Source of the DNA: Sediminibacterium magnilacihabitans
GTDB lineage: Bacteria; Bacteroidota; Bacteroidia; Chitinophagales; Chitinophagaceae
Direction: 5' to 3'
DNA: 64,000 nt
NCBI GenBank assembly: GCA_002973575.1
Contig: PVEQ01000001.1
Coordinates: 558,001 to 622,000, forward strand
The position numbers and the translations under genes were made by a program. Position 1 is the stretch's first letter. The number at the start of each line of letters is the position of its first letter. The notes beneath the pieces were generated by a model, which saw nothing but the letters and a program-made list of their open reading frames with translations, searched no databases and was not told the origin of the DNA. Of this stretch, positions 8,105 through 16,334 are shown piece after piece.

Positions 8105-9451
8105 TCAGAAAACCGGGTTTACACCCACATAATTGGAGGGGGTGATGGATTTTAATTCTTTTTTCAGTGCACTGCTGATTTTCAATGTACTGATGAACTG
8201 GTGGATGGCTTTTTTGTCGATGGTATTATTGCCCCTGGTAAGGTCTTTCAGCGCCTCATAAGGGTTGGGGTAATTTTCGCGACGCAGGATGGTTTGTATG
8301 GCTTCCGCCACAACGGCCCAGTTGTTCTCCAGGTCTTCTTTGATTTTGGCCTCATTCAGCACCAGCTTGCTCAGTCCTTTTTCCAGCGATTTAAGTGCAA
8401 TGATCACATGCGCTACCGGAACGCCCAGGTTCCGTAAAACGGTAGAATCGGTAAGGTCGCGCTGGAGCCGGCTGATGGGCAGTTTGGCCGATAAATGTTC
8501 CAGAATGGCATTGGCTACTCCCAGGTTGCCTTCGGCGTTTTCAAAATCGATGGGGTTTACCTTATGGGGCATGGCCGAGGAACCAACTTCTCCTTTTTTT
8601 GTTTTTTGTTTGAAATAATCCATGCTGATATAAGTCCAGCAGTCGCGGCAAAGGTCTATGAGGATATTGTTGATCCGCTTCATGGCATCAAAATGTGCTG
8701 CGAGATTATCGTAATGTTCAATTTGCGATGTGTACTGCATGCGTTGCAGACCCAACACCTGGTCTACAAATTCATTGCCCAATGCGATCCAGTTCTTTTT
8801 AGGGAAAGCAATATGATGGGCGTTGAAATTACCGGTGGCGCCCCCGAACTTGGCGGCATATGGTATGCTGGAAAACAACTCTACCTGGTTGTGCAGTCTT
8901 TCTACAAAAACCATGATCTCTTTACCCAGCCGGGTGGGCGAAGCAGGTTGTCCGTGTGTGCGCGCCAGCAATGAAATATCTTTCCATTGTGTCGCCAACT
9001 GGTAAAGGTTGTTTTGCAGGTTGATGATGGAAGGCATGTATTCATGCTCCATGCAATGTTTCCAGCTCAGGGGAATAGAAGTATTGTTGATGTCCTGTGA
9101 AGTGAGTCCGAAATGGATCCACTCTTTCAGTTCAGGTATACCGGCTTTATCGAGTTGCTCTTTGAGAAAATATTCCACCGCTTTTACATCATGGTTCGTG
9201 ATGGACTCAATCTGTTTGATCTGCTGTGCATCGGCAATGCTGAAATCATCGGCCACTTTCTTCAAGTGAAGCCTTGCTTTGGCGGGCAGTTTGAAGAATT
9301 TTTTATCGGCCAGGAAAAAGAAATACTCGATCTCCACCAATATCCTGTATTTGATCAGTCCGTATTCAGAAAAATATTCATCGAGGTGATGCACTTGTTT
9401 GCGGTAACGTCCGTCTACAGGGGAAATAGCGGTGAGTGGGAGCAATTCCAT
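8105..9451 (-). CDS. purB: Adenylosuccinate lyase
   Basis: 448 residues. The fumarase/aspartase superfamily signature GSSAMPHKVNPIDFENAEGN (290-309) carries the catalytic serine loop, and ARTHGQPASPT (H166) carries the general acid. TAISPVDGRYR at the N-terminus is characteristic of the E. coli-type PurB subgroup. The enzyme cleaves SAICAR and adenylosuccinate in purine synthesis. It is transcribed alone and divergent from mqnA, with 64 bp between start codons. Length is standard. Confidence 0.96.
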   Translation of the reverse strand: MELLPLTAISPVDGRYRKQVHHLDEYFSEYGLIKYRILVEIEYFFFLADKKFFKLPAKARLHLKKVADDFSIADAQQIKQIESITNHDVKAVEYFLKEQLDKAGIPELKEWIHFGLTSQDINNTSIPLSWKHCMEHEYMPSIINLQNNLYQLATQWKDISLLARTHGQPASPTRLGKEIMVFVERLHNQVELFSSIPYAAKFGGATGNFNAHHIAFPKKNWIALGNEFVDQVLGLQRMQYTSQIEHYDNLAAHFDAMKRINNILIDLCRDCWTYISMDYFKQKTKKGEVGSSAMPHKVNPIDFENAEGNLGVANAILEHLSAKLPISRLQRDLTDSTVLRNLGVPVAHVIIALKSLEKGLSKLVLNEAKIKEDLENNWAVVAEAIQTILRRENYPNPYEALKDLTRGNNTIDKKAIHQFISTLKISSALKKELKSITPSNYVGVNPVF

Positions 9452-9515
9452 GGTTTAGGGTACTTGTTTTGGGTTTTGGTTAAATAACCGTTCTTTGCAT
9501 GCAAAAGTAACCTAA

Positions 9516-10283
9516 TTGGACAAGAGAATACGTGTTGGCGTTGTTAGTTATTTAAATACCAGGCCTTTGTTATATGGAATCAGGCGTTCCGGGCTGATGG
9601 ATAAGATTGAGTTGGTAGAAGATTACCCCGCCCATATTGCTGGCATGTTGCTAAATGATGAAATAGATGTGGGACTGGTTCCGGTAGCCATCATTCCCCA
9701 GTTGAAAGAGTCATATATCGTTACCGATCATTGCATTGGTGCCGATGCGGAAGTAGCTTCTGTAGCTATCTTCAGCGAAGTGCCGATGGAACAGATCACC
9801 AAGGTATTGCTTGATTATCAGAGTCGCACTTCCGTTAATCTGGCCAAAGTATTGTTGAAAGAATACTGGAAAAAAGATGTAGTGCTTGAAGATGCCCGTG
9901 AGGATTTCCGTTCTCATATTAAGGGAACTACAGCCGGCGTAGTAATAGGCGACAGGGCCTTGGAACAGCGAACCCAATCGGCCTATATTTATGACCTGGG
10001 ACTTGCCTGGAAGAAACATACCGGGCTGCCTTTTGTTTTTGCAGCCTGGGTGGCCAATAAACCGCTGGGAGAAGATTTTGAAGATGCATTCAATCGTGCA
10101 AATGGATATGGGTTGCACCACATTGATGAGGTTGTGGCGGATATTGACTGTAACTGGTACGACATGAAAACCTATTACACAAAAAACATAAGCTACCGGC
10201 TTGATGCAGAAAAAAGAAAAGGGTTGGCTTTGTTCCTGGAGAAAATACAGCAGTCCGCTAGTATCTTGTCTTCCCAGGTATGA
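9516..10283 (+). CDS. mqnA: Chorismate dehydratase of the futalosine menaquinone pathway
   Basis: 255 residues from a TTG start; no ATG is available before the conserved IRVGVVSYLNTRPLLYG. The periplasmic-binding-protein-like fold motifs match MqnA: DYPAHIAGMLLNDEIDVGLVPVA, TSVNLAKVLLKEYW, GVVIGDRAL and YDLGLAWKKHTGLPFVFAAW. MqnA dehydrates chorismate to 3-enolpyruvylbenzoate, the first step of the futalosine route. MqnD is a homologue, but the chorismate-enzyme motif SYLNTRPL favours MqnA. The 3' end overlaps the convergent flippase gene by 26 bp. Confidence 0.85.
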   Translation: MDKRIRVGVVSYLNTRPLLYGIRRSGLMDKIELVEDYPAHIAGMLLNDEIDVGLVPVAIIPQLKESYIVTDHCIGADAEVASVAIFSEVPMEQITKVLLDYQSRTSVNLAKVLLKEYWKKDVVLEDAREDFRSHIKGTTAGVVIGDRALEQRTQSAYIYDLGLAWKKHTGLPFVFAAWVANKPLGEDFEDAFNRANGYGLHHIDEVVADIDCNWYDMKTYYTKNISYRLDAEKRKGLALFLEKIQQSASILSSQV

Positions 10284-11775
10284 GCGTCTTCAATTTTGCA
10301 GTGATGAAGTCGCTTAAATCCGGTGCAACACGTGTATAGTAGATGATTGGAATGAACAGTGCCAGGAATGCGATAGATCTTACCAGTATATCCATGTAAA
10401 GGTTATTGCTTTGCGGGATATAGTAGATGCACCCATAAAGCAATACAGTTACAGCCAGGATGTATAAATGTGTAATCGTGTATGGCTGCAATCCAAATTT
10501 TCTCCACAGAAATACATATCGTACTCCGTTGTAAATAGTTAACGCTATGAGGTTTGAATAAGCAAGGCCCATCAATCCGAATGATTTGATAAGTATGAAA
10601 TTCATAGGAATGGAAAGGATGGTATAAAACACATTGGTGAAGAAGTCGAAACGCCAATAATTGGATGTGCCGATGATCTGCCCATTCACGCCTGTAGCAA
10701 GGTCCAGCACTTTGGCCAATCCCATCACCAATACCACTGGGCCGATGATTTCGTAATTGCCTTTGCTGCCTGATGAAAGTTTATTAAGGAAGAGTATCAG
10801 GTTGTGTATATTCAGCCAGATGAGCCCGAACAGGCCCAGCCCGATCACTAATAAATTGGAAACACTTTTAGCGTAAATATTCCTGATGTTATCCATTTGC
10901 TTATTCTTCCAAGATTCCGATAAAACAGGTATGCTGATGGATGTGATGCTGCGCTGCGGTATTTCCAGCGCTGCGCTGACGTAAGTAGCGATGGCAAAGA
11001 TGCCGGTATCGGCTAATCCGCGTAAACTGATTACCAGTATTGTATCGTTGGTCTTGGCAAGTACATTCAGAAACTGCGCGCCAAAAATGAACAGGCTGAA
11101 AGCAATCATTTTCTTTTTTAATCGCCTGGTAACACTGCTGATGGGCAGTATGTGCAGTTGCCATTTACCAGAACGAATCAATACCACCAGCAACACTAAG
11201 GCTGGCAATAGGTATAGTGCACTAAAAGAATGAATGAATTGTTTCAGGTTGATCCAATGAAATGCATAAAAGAGGATCAACAGGGTGGTAAGTAAACGAA
11301 TGCCTGTTTCCCGTAGAAAATTAGTAAGAGCGGTTTTTTTCAAGCACCAACCAAATGCTTCGAGCCAGGAGAAGAGCAGGAGGCAAAAAGTATAAGGATA
11401 GATGGTATAAAAGTAATGTGCAAATTCAGGTGACTTACCAAGTTTGCGTATGATGAAATCTCTGAAAAAAAATCCGACCAGGCAGGTGAACAGAAAGCCC
11501 ATAGCACAAGCGATGGCGGTGATCATGGGTAGATCGTTTTTATCGGGCCCTGTATAATCGTTATAAAAAGGGAAGAACTTGTAGATTACTGGCAGGGAAC
11601 CTAGGGTACACAATATCGACAAGGTAAGTGATATATCGATCATGGCCCTGGTGAGGCCTATCTCTCCCTGCGAGAAATAGCGGGGGAACAGCACCAGGAT
11701 ATTCACAGCGCCAATGACAAAGCCGATGAATATATAGATGGAAGACTTGAAACTTTGTTTTTGTATGATTCCCAT
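10258..11775 (-). CDS. Wzx-like polysaccharide/lipid-linked oligosaccharide flippase
   Basis: 505 residues with about 12-14 hydrophobic helices distributed along the whole length. The N-terminus (IQKQSFKSSIYIFIGFVIGAVNILVLFPRYFSQGEIGL) matches the MATE/MVF-superfamily O-antigen flippases. It likely moves an undecaprenyl-linked glycan across the inner membrane. It begins 16 bp after the stop of the GT2 gene on the same strand. The presence of four glycosyltransferases nearby supports the assignment, but the exact glycan (O-antigen, capsule or exopolysaccharide) cannot be told. Confidence 0.85.
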   Translation of the reverse strand: MGIIQKQSFKSSIYIFIGFVIGAVNILVLFPRYFSQGEIGLTRAMIDISLTLSILCTLGSLPVIYKFFPFYNDYTGPDKNDLPMITAIACAMGFLFTCLVGFFFRDFIIRKLGKSPEFAHYFYTIYPYTFCLLLFSWLEAFGWCLKKTALTNFLRETGIRLLTTLLILFYAFHWINLKQFIHSFSALYLLPALVLLVVLIRSGKWQLHILPISSVTRRLKKKMIAFSLFIFGAQFLNVLAKTNDTILVISLRGLADTGIFAIATYVSAALEIPQRSITSISIPVLSESWKNKQMDNIRNIYAKSVSNLLVIGLGLFGLIWLNIHNLILFLNKLSSGSKGNYEIIGPVVLVMGLAKVLDLATGVNGQIIGTSNYWRFDFFTNVFYTILSIPMNFILIKSFGLMGLAYSNLIALTIYNGVRYVFLWRKFGLQPYTITHLYILAVTVLLYGCIYYIPQSNNLYMDILVRSIAFLALFIPIIYYTRVAPDLSDFITAKLKTLIPGKTRY

Positions 11776-11791
11776 AATGCAATCGCCTAAG

Positions 11792-12595
11792 TTATGAATA
11801 TTTCTTGCGAAGCCTGTTTATGATCATGCGCCATATAGTAAGGTAGGCGATTCTGCTTTCAGTATACAATACCTGTTTGCTGTTCACCAGCTCTTTGAGG
11901 CATTGCAGATACCAATCGCCATGCTTGCTGATGATGTAGTTGATGATCTCCGGGCGACGTGGCGTAGTATCATTTTTAAGCGTAGACCCCGGTGTTTGCC
12001 GGTAAAACAATAATTTCTCGGGGATCACTTCTACTTTCCATCCCTGTTTGGTAATGCGTATATAAAACTCCCAATCTTCATAGCCCATGGTCATTTGTTC
12101 ATCATACCCTCCTACAGTATCCCAGCAGCTTTTTCTGACCATGGCACAGGCAGGGCATTCACTTGAGAAAAGAAAATTATAAGCATTGCCCCCGCGGGGC
12201 CGGGCGGTTTGCTTGTAGTCGCCGAATAACTGGATATGACTGGTTACCACAGCCACTTCTGTTTTCTTCTCCAGGATGGCAATGGCTTTGGTGAAAAAGC
12301 TAGGATGGAAATAATCATCGGCATCCAGTGCAGCAATAAGGCTGCCGCTTGCATATTGTACACCATGGTTCCGGGCAGAAGACATGCGACCGTTTTCTTT
12401 GTGCAACACTTTGATACCTTTTTGCGAAAGCTCTTCCAATACCTGTAATGTATGTGCATCAGTGGAACCATCGTTCACTACAATGATCTCGAAATGCGAA
12501 TAGGTCTGCTGTTGCAGGCGGTCAATCGTTTCGGGCAGATAAGCGCCATCATTGTAACAGGGGATAACCACGGAGATTAAAGGTGTGGATGTCAT
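11792..12595 (-). CDS. Family 2 glycosyltransferase
   Basis: 267 residues. GT-A fold motifs are clear: LISVVIPCYNDGAYLPETID at the N-terminus, IVVNDGSTD (39-46), the metal-binding DAD at 91-93 in AALDADDYFHP, and MGYEDWEFYIRI as the acceptor-side ED motif. It is a cytoplasmic, inverting nucleotide-sugar transferase with unknown donor and acceptor. It starts 3 bp after the stop of the FkbM gene and precedes the flippase, all on the minus strand, so it probably belongs to one transcript. Confidence 0.9.
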   Translation of the reverse strand: MTSTPLISVVIPCYNDGAYLPETIDRLQQQTYSHFEIIVVNDGSTDAHTLQVLEELSQKGIKVLHKENGRMSSARNHGVQYASGSLIAALDADDYFHPSFFTKAIAILEKKTEVAVVTSHIQLFGDYKQTARPRGGNAYNFLFSSECPACAMVRKSCWDTVGGYDEQMTMGYEDWEFYIRITKQGWKVEVIPEKLLFYRQTPGSTLKNDTTPRRPEIINYIISKHGDWYLQCLKELVNSKQVLYTESRIAYLTIWRMIINRLRKKYS

Positions 12596-12598
12596 GCA

Positions 12599-13429
12599 CT
12601 ATTTTTTATAGCAGAAAATATTTAACTGGACATCGTATTGTGCCGTGCCCTGTTTTTCTGTGAAGGGATGAACTAGGCTGTCGGCTGCATTTCGGATGTA
12701 TACCATGAAACCCTGTTGTTGAACAATGCTGAGCAAATTGGTCAGTTGGACATTGTCTGATGTGCGGCCGTGGTACTCCAGGAAAAGGTTGCGCACACGA
12801 TGCAATTCACCGGCACAATCGGGAATGACTTTGTGTTCGCCGCCTTCAATATCCATTTTCAGAAAATCGACCTGATCAAAGTTGCGCAATATACCGGCCA
12901 GCCTGACGCAGGGTACCTGTTGCCCATTTGTTGCCAGGGATTCATCGGTTATGCGACTTGCTTCTGTACCATTAGCCAGGAAAGAAACATATCCATCTTC
13001 TACCCACACGGCTTTGGGCACGGCTTGCACATAGGACAAATGGTTGACGGCAATGTTTTTCTCCAGCAGGCGGAAATTATTTTCATCCGGTTCAAAAGCC
13101 CATATGTTGGCATGGGGGTACAGTTGTTTAAAATACAACACGCTTAAGCCAATATTAGCGCCACAGTCCAGTATCACAGGCTGGTCGGTCGCTGCCTGAA
13201 AACGGTACATTTCCCCTACGAATAGTTCATCATAAGTGTGCAACAGTTCATAAGGGCGCTGGTAATACACCGGCATTCCATTCAATGTTTTGCTTTTTTC
13301 CTGCTGGTCATCTTCGTGCTTCAGTATTTTTTCCTGTAGCCAGCCGATGGGTTTGAAACGACCCTGGTGGGTAGGAGGTTTCAGCCTTCCAACGATACCT
13401 TTGATTATATTTGCCAGAAAATTGCTCAT
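12599..13429 (-). CDS. FkbM-family SAM-dependent methyltransferase
   Basis: 276 residues. The SAM-binding motif VILDCGANIGLSVLYFKQLYP is followed by WAFEPDENNFRLLEKNI, and VDFLKMDIEGGEHKVI is the FkbM signature. In glycan clusters FkbM proteins usually O-methylate sugars. It is the first gene of the minus-strand glycan run (methyltransferase, GT2, flippase) and is divergent from a plus-strand GT2 gene 14 bp away. Confidence 0.88.
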   Translation of the reverse strand: MSNFLANIIKGIVGRLKPPTHQGRFKPIGWLQEKILKHEDDQQEKSKTLNGMPVYYQRPYELLHTYDELFVGEMYRFQAATDQPVILDCGANIGLSVLYFKQLYPHANIWAFEPDENNFRLLEKNIAVNHLSYVQAVPKAVWVEDGYVSFLANGTEASRITDESLATNGQQVPCVRLAGILRNFDQVDFLKMDIEGGEHKVIPDCAGELHRVRNLFLEYHGRTSDNVQLTNLLSIVQQQGFMVYIRNAADSLVHPFTEKQGTAQYDVQLNIFCYKK

Positions 13430-13443
13430 AATTTTTAGCTTAT

Positions 13444-14391
13444 ATGTCGAATCCGTTGATCAGCATTTGTGTTCCTGCCTATAAGAAACCTGAATTTGTG
13501 GTCCGTTTGCTGGATGCGGTGCTCCGGCAAAGTTATAAGCAGGTAGAAGTGATCCTCTCGGATGATTCGCCCGACGATGGTGTAAAAATAGCTATCGAGC
13601 CCTATAAAACGGAATTACGCATCCAATATTATCAAAATACTCCGGCACTGGGAAGCCCTAAAAACTGGAATGGGGCTATTGAAAAAGCAACAGGTGATTA
13701 TTTTATGTTGCTGCACCAGGACGATTGGTTCAATGATGAGCATGCCCTTGCCAAATACATAGCTGCTTTCGAAAAAAATCCTTCGGCAGGCTTCGTGTTT
13801 TGCAAGAACACTGCCATATCCGAGCAAGGGAACAGTATGGTTTTACAATACATTCCCTCCCTGCTACCTGAATTGAATAAACGCCCCTTGCACCTATTGC
13901 TGGCTAATGTGATTGGCCCGCCCAGCAATACCATGTTGAAAGCGGCTGTTAAAAAAGAAGTACAATATGAAGAACGTTTCATTTGGCTGGTGGATGTGGA
14001 TTATTATGTGCATGTTTTGCAGAAAGGCTACACTTATGTTTACCTCGATGAACACCTGGTGAGCATCGGGTTGCACGACGACCAAACTACAGTGTTCTGC
14101 AGGGAGAACGATGAGATCATCCTCAAAGAGAACATCCTGTTTGCACAAAAGATCGGAACAACTGCTTTCCGTGATCTTAAAATATATGATTATTACTGGC
14201 GGTTGCTCCGCAACCATGAAGTGCGTACCGAAGCTGTGATGGTGAACAGTGGGGTGGAGCCTGTAGAGATTTTACCTGTATTGCGTCATATGTTAAAATG
14301 GCAGCAAAAGGTTCCGCTGCGTTTGTTGCGTATGGGGGTTGTTTCCAAAACATTCATGTTCCTGAATTATCTTGTGAGTCCAACAGCTTAA
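13444..14391 (+). CDS. Family 2 glycosyltransferase
   Basis: 315 residues. The N-terminus LISICVPAYKKPEFVVRLLD, SDDSPDDG and the metal motif in MLLHQDDWFND (DXD-type) identify a GT-A glycosyltransferase. FIWLVDVDYYVHVL is the likely acceptor motif. There is no membrane helix apart from weak hydrophobicity at the C-terminus. It is followed 12 bp later by a second GT2 on the same strand, so the two form a small operon. Confidence 0.88.
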   Translation: MSNPLISICVPAYKKPEFVVRLLDAVLRQSYKQVEVILSDDSPDDGVKIAIEPYKTELRIQYYQNTPALGSPKNWNGAIEKATGDYFMLLHQDDWFNDEHALAKYIAAFEKNPSAGFVFCKNTAISEQGNSMVLQYIPSLLPELNKRPLHLLLANVIGPPSNTMLKAAVKKEVQYEERFIWLVDVDYYVHVLQKGYTYVYLDEHLVSIGLHDDQTTVFCRENDEIILKENILFAQKIGTTAFRDLKIYDYYWRLLRNHEVRTEAVMVNSGVEPVEILPVLRHMLKWQQKVPLRLLRMGVVSKTFMFLNYLVSPTA

Positions 14392-14403
14392 CCAGCCGAT
14401 AGC

Positions 14404-15408
14404 ATGAAACTATCTGTCATCCTAGTCAATTACCGTTCTGCTGCTTATATCATTGACTGCATTCGCTCTGCCTCTGCATTCGAAAGTGTAAGCAGTTTTG
14501 AATGGATAGTAGTGGACAATGCATCGGGCGATGACAGTAAGGAAAAGATACTGCAACAATTTTCTTTTGTGCAATGGGTGGATATGGGATACAACGCCGG
14601 CTTCGCAAGGGCCAACAATGCCGGCATCAGGCAGGCTACAGGCGATGTATTGTTATTGCTGAACCCGGATACCCTTATTTTGAATGATGCAATTCGGCAA
14701 TGTTACCTGCCATTTGTTCAAAGTTCTTATGCAGCTTGTGGCGTACAACTTCTGTATGAGAACGGTGCGCCTCAGATATCGGGAAGCTATTTTATGAAGG
14801 GTGGTATCAATCACCTGCTCTCCATCCCTTACTGGGGTCGGTTTTTGCGATGGTTGGCTTTCCAATTGCATACACGCAAACCGGGAGTAGAGCAGGTAGC
14901 TGATGAAGTGAAAGTGGACTGGATCAGCGGCGCCTTCCTCATGGTGAAAAAAAAAGCGATAGCAGTAGCCGGACTGATGGACGAAGATTTCTTCCTGTAT
15001 GGGGAAGAAGTGGAATGGTGCAGTCGGTTGAAAAAAGCGGGAGCATTGGTATTGTACGGGAATATCCGCATCGTCCACTTGATGGGGGAATCAATCAAAG
15101 ACGCTACGCAAACAAAAGATAAAACTTATGATAACCTGTTTGATAAAAAAGGATTGCAACTGATCGTGTCCAATCATGTGCGTATCAGGAAACAATATGG
15201 GATCGGTTGGTTCTTATTTCAGTTGTTGAATTATACCTTGGGGGTGTTGGTATTCGCAATATGTGGCACTATCTGGCCATTGATACGCGGGAAGTCTCCG
15301 GTTGGTGAATGGAAAAAGATAGGGGGGCTGGCGAAAAATGTTGCAGTAGTGTGGTCATTATTGTTAGTGATTGTGAGGAACAAACCGCATTTTTATAAAA
15401 TGCTTTAA
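14404..15408 (+). CDS. Rhamnosyltransferase-like family 2 glycosyltransferase with C-terminal membrane segments
   Basis: 334 residues. LSVILVNYRSAAYIIDCI, IVVDNASGDDSKEKI, DMGYNAGFARANNAGI and LLLNPDTLIL are the motifs of the WbbL/rhamnosyltransferase-like branch, where NPD replaces DXD. MDEDFFLYGEEVEWCSRLKKAG is the acceptor motif. Two hydrophobic segments close to the C-terminus (WFLFQLLNYTLGVLVFAICG and AVVWSLLLVIV) suggest membrane attachment. The 3' end overlaps the convergent glycosyltransferase gene by 4 bp. Confidence 0.88.
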   Translation: MKLSVILVNYRSAAYIIDCIRSASAFESVSSFEWIVVDNASGDDSKEKILQQFSFVQWVDMGYNAGFARANNAGIRQATGDVLLLLNPDTLILNDAIRQCYLPFVQSSYAACGVQLLYENGAPQISGSYFMKGGINHLLSIPYWGRFLRWLAFQLHTRKPGVEQVADEVKVDWISGAFLMVKKKAIAVAGLMDEDFFLYGEEVEWCSRLKKAGALVLYGNIRIVHLMGESIKDATQTKDKTYDNLFDKKGLQLIVSNHVRIRKQYGIGWFLFQLLNYTLGVLVFAICGTIWPLIRGKSPVGEWKKIGGLAKNVAVVWSLLLVIVRNKPHFYKML

Positions 15409-16334
15409 ACAGTGGTGCGGCTGTCCAGCAATCCTTTTAGTGCATCTATCCTGAATTGTATAACTGGCTTTGCTTTTGCCGGATTCCCTTGCAGTGTGTA
15501 CAGGATGCCTAATACAACAGAAGCACCCAACTTGAAAAAATATTCAATGATCTTTTTGTAGTAAGCCATCCTGCCAATAGCTTTGACTCTTACCTGTTCA
15601 CCTCTTCCAATGCCACTGGCAACGCGGTACATGTATTCGGGTGTCAGCTTCTTGACCTCTACTACATGTTCCACACAGATAGAGGGGTTGTAGTAAATAT
15701 TGCCACCCAATGCCTGTAATTTGAAGAAGAATTCCTTCCCCTCACCACCGATACGCAAAGTGCCCGCCACACCTGGCAAAGCCGTATTGAATCCGTTGAC
15801 TCTTATGAAATAGGCTTTTCGTACGATCATGTTTGATTCTAACGGGTATTTACCTGGCTTAAATAATGTGACTTCCTGCGCATAATCGAAATTGCCAACA
15901 AGAGAGGATACGTAATAACTCATCCATGCAGGCTCTGAAGGAATATACCTGGGTATGATTCTTCCGCCTAATCCGATCGCATCGGCATGCTGATCGAAAA
16001 AAGATACGATACGCTCCAGGTAATCGGGCGCTGCAATGGCGTCATCGTCCATGAAACACAAGAGAGGAGACTTACTTAAAGTAGCGCCGGTGTTCCTCGC
16101 GAAGGAAGCGCCCTGTTTCGATTCGTTGAGAAATTGAAAAGAAGCATCGGGATGTGCGGAGATATAAGCGTCACAAATACTGGTAGTATTATCGGATGAA
16201 TTGTTGTTGACGATTATCACCTCATAATATTGCTTGTCAAGGCTTTGCCTGTACAAACTTTCCATAGCATCCACAATATAATCGGCCCGGTTATAGGTGC
16301 ACACCACTACAGATATCCTTGGCATCGTACTCAT
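15405..16334 (-). CDS. Family 2 glycosyltransferase
   Basis: 309 residues starting at the ATG at 16334, whose ATGA overlaps the stop codon of the upstream YfhO gene. A longer frame exists but would lie inside that gene. RISVVVCTYNRADYIVDAME, IVNNNSSDNT and CFMDDDAIAAPDYLE (metal triad) are GT2 motifs. GGEGKEFFFKL is the acceptor-side motif. A C-terminal hydrophobic stretch (LGASVVLGILYTL) may contact the membrane. Coupling to YfhO suggests that the two act on the same glycan. Confidence 0.88.
   Translation of the reverse strand: MSTMPRISVVVCTYNRADYIVDAMESLYRQSLDKQYYEVIIVNNNSSDNTTSICDAYISAHPDASFQFLNESKQGASFARNTGATLSKSPLLCFMDDDAIAAPDYLERIVSFFDQHADAIGLGGRIIPRYIPSEPAWMSYYVSSLVGNFDYAQEVTLFKPGKYPLESNMIVRKAYFIRVNGFNTALPGVAGTLRIGGEGKEFFFKLQALGGNIYYNPSICVEHVVEVKKLTPEYMYRVASGIGRGEQVRVKAIGRMAYYKKIIEYFFKLGASVVLGILYTLQGNPAKAKPVIQFRIDALKGLLDSRTTV

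Noticed and set aside
10258..10283. The 26-bp overlap of mqnA and the flippase as an annotation error
   Set aside because: Both C-termini are in frame with conserved proteins, and a convergent overlap of this size is credible.
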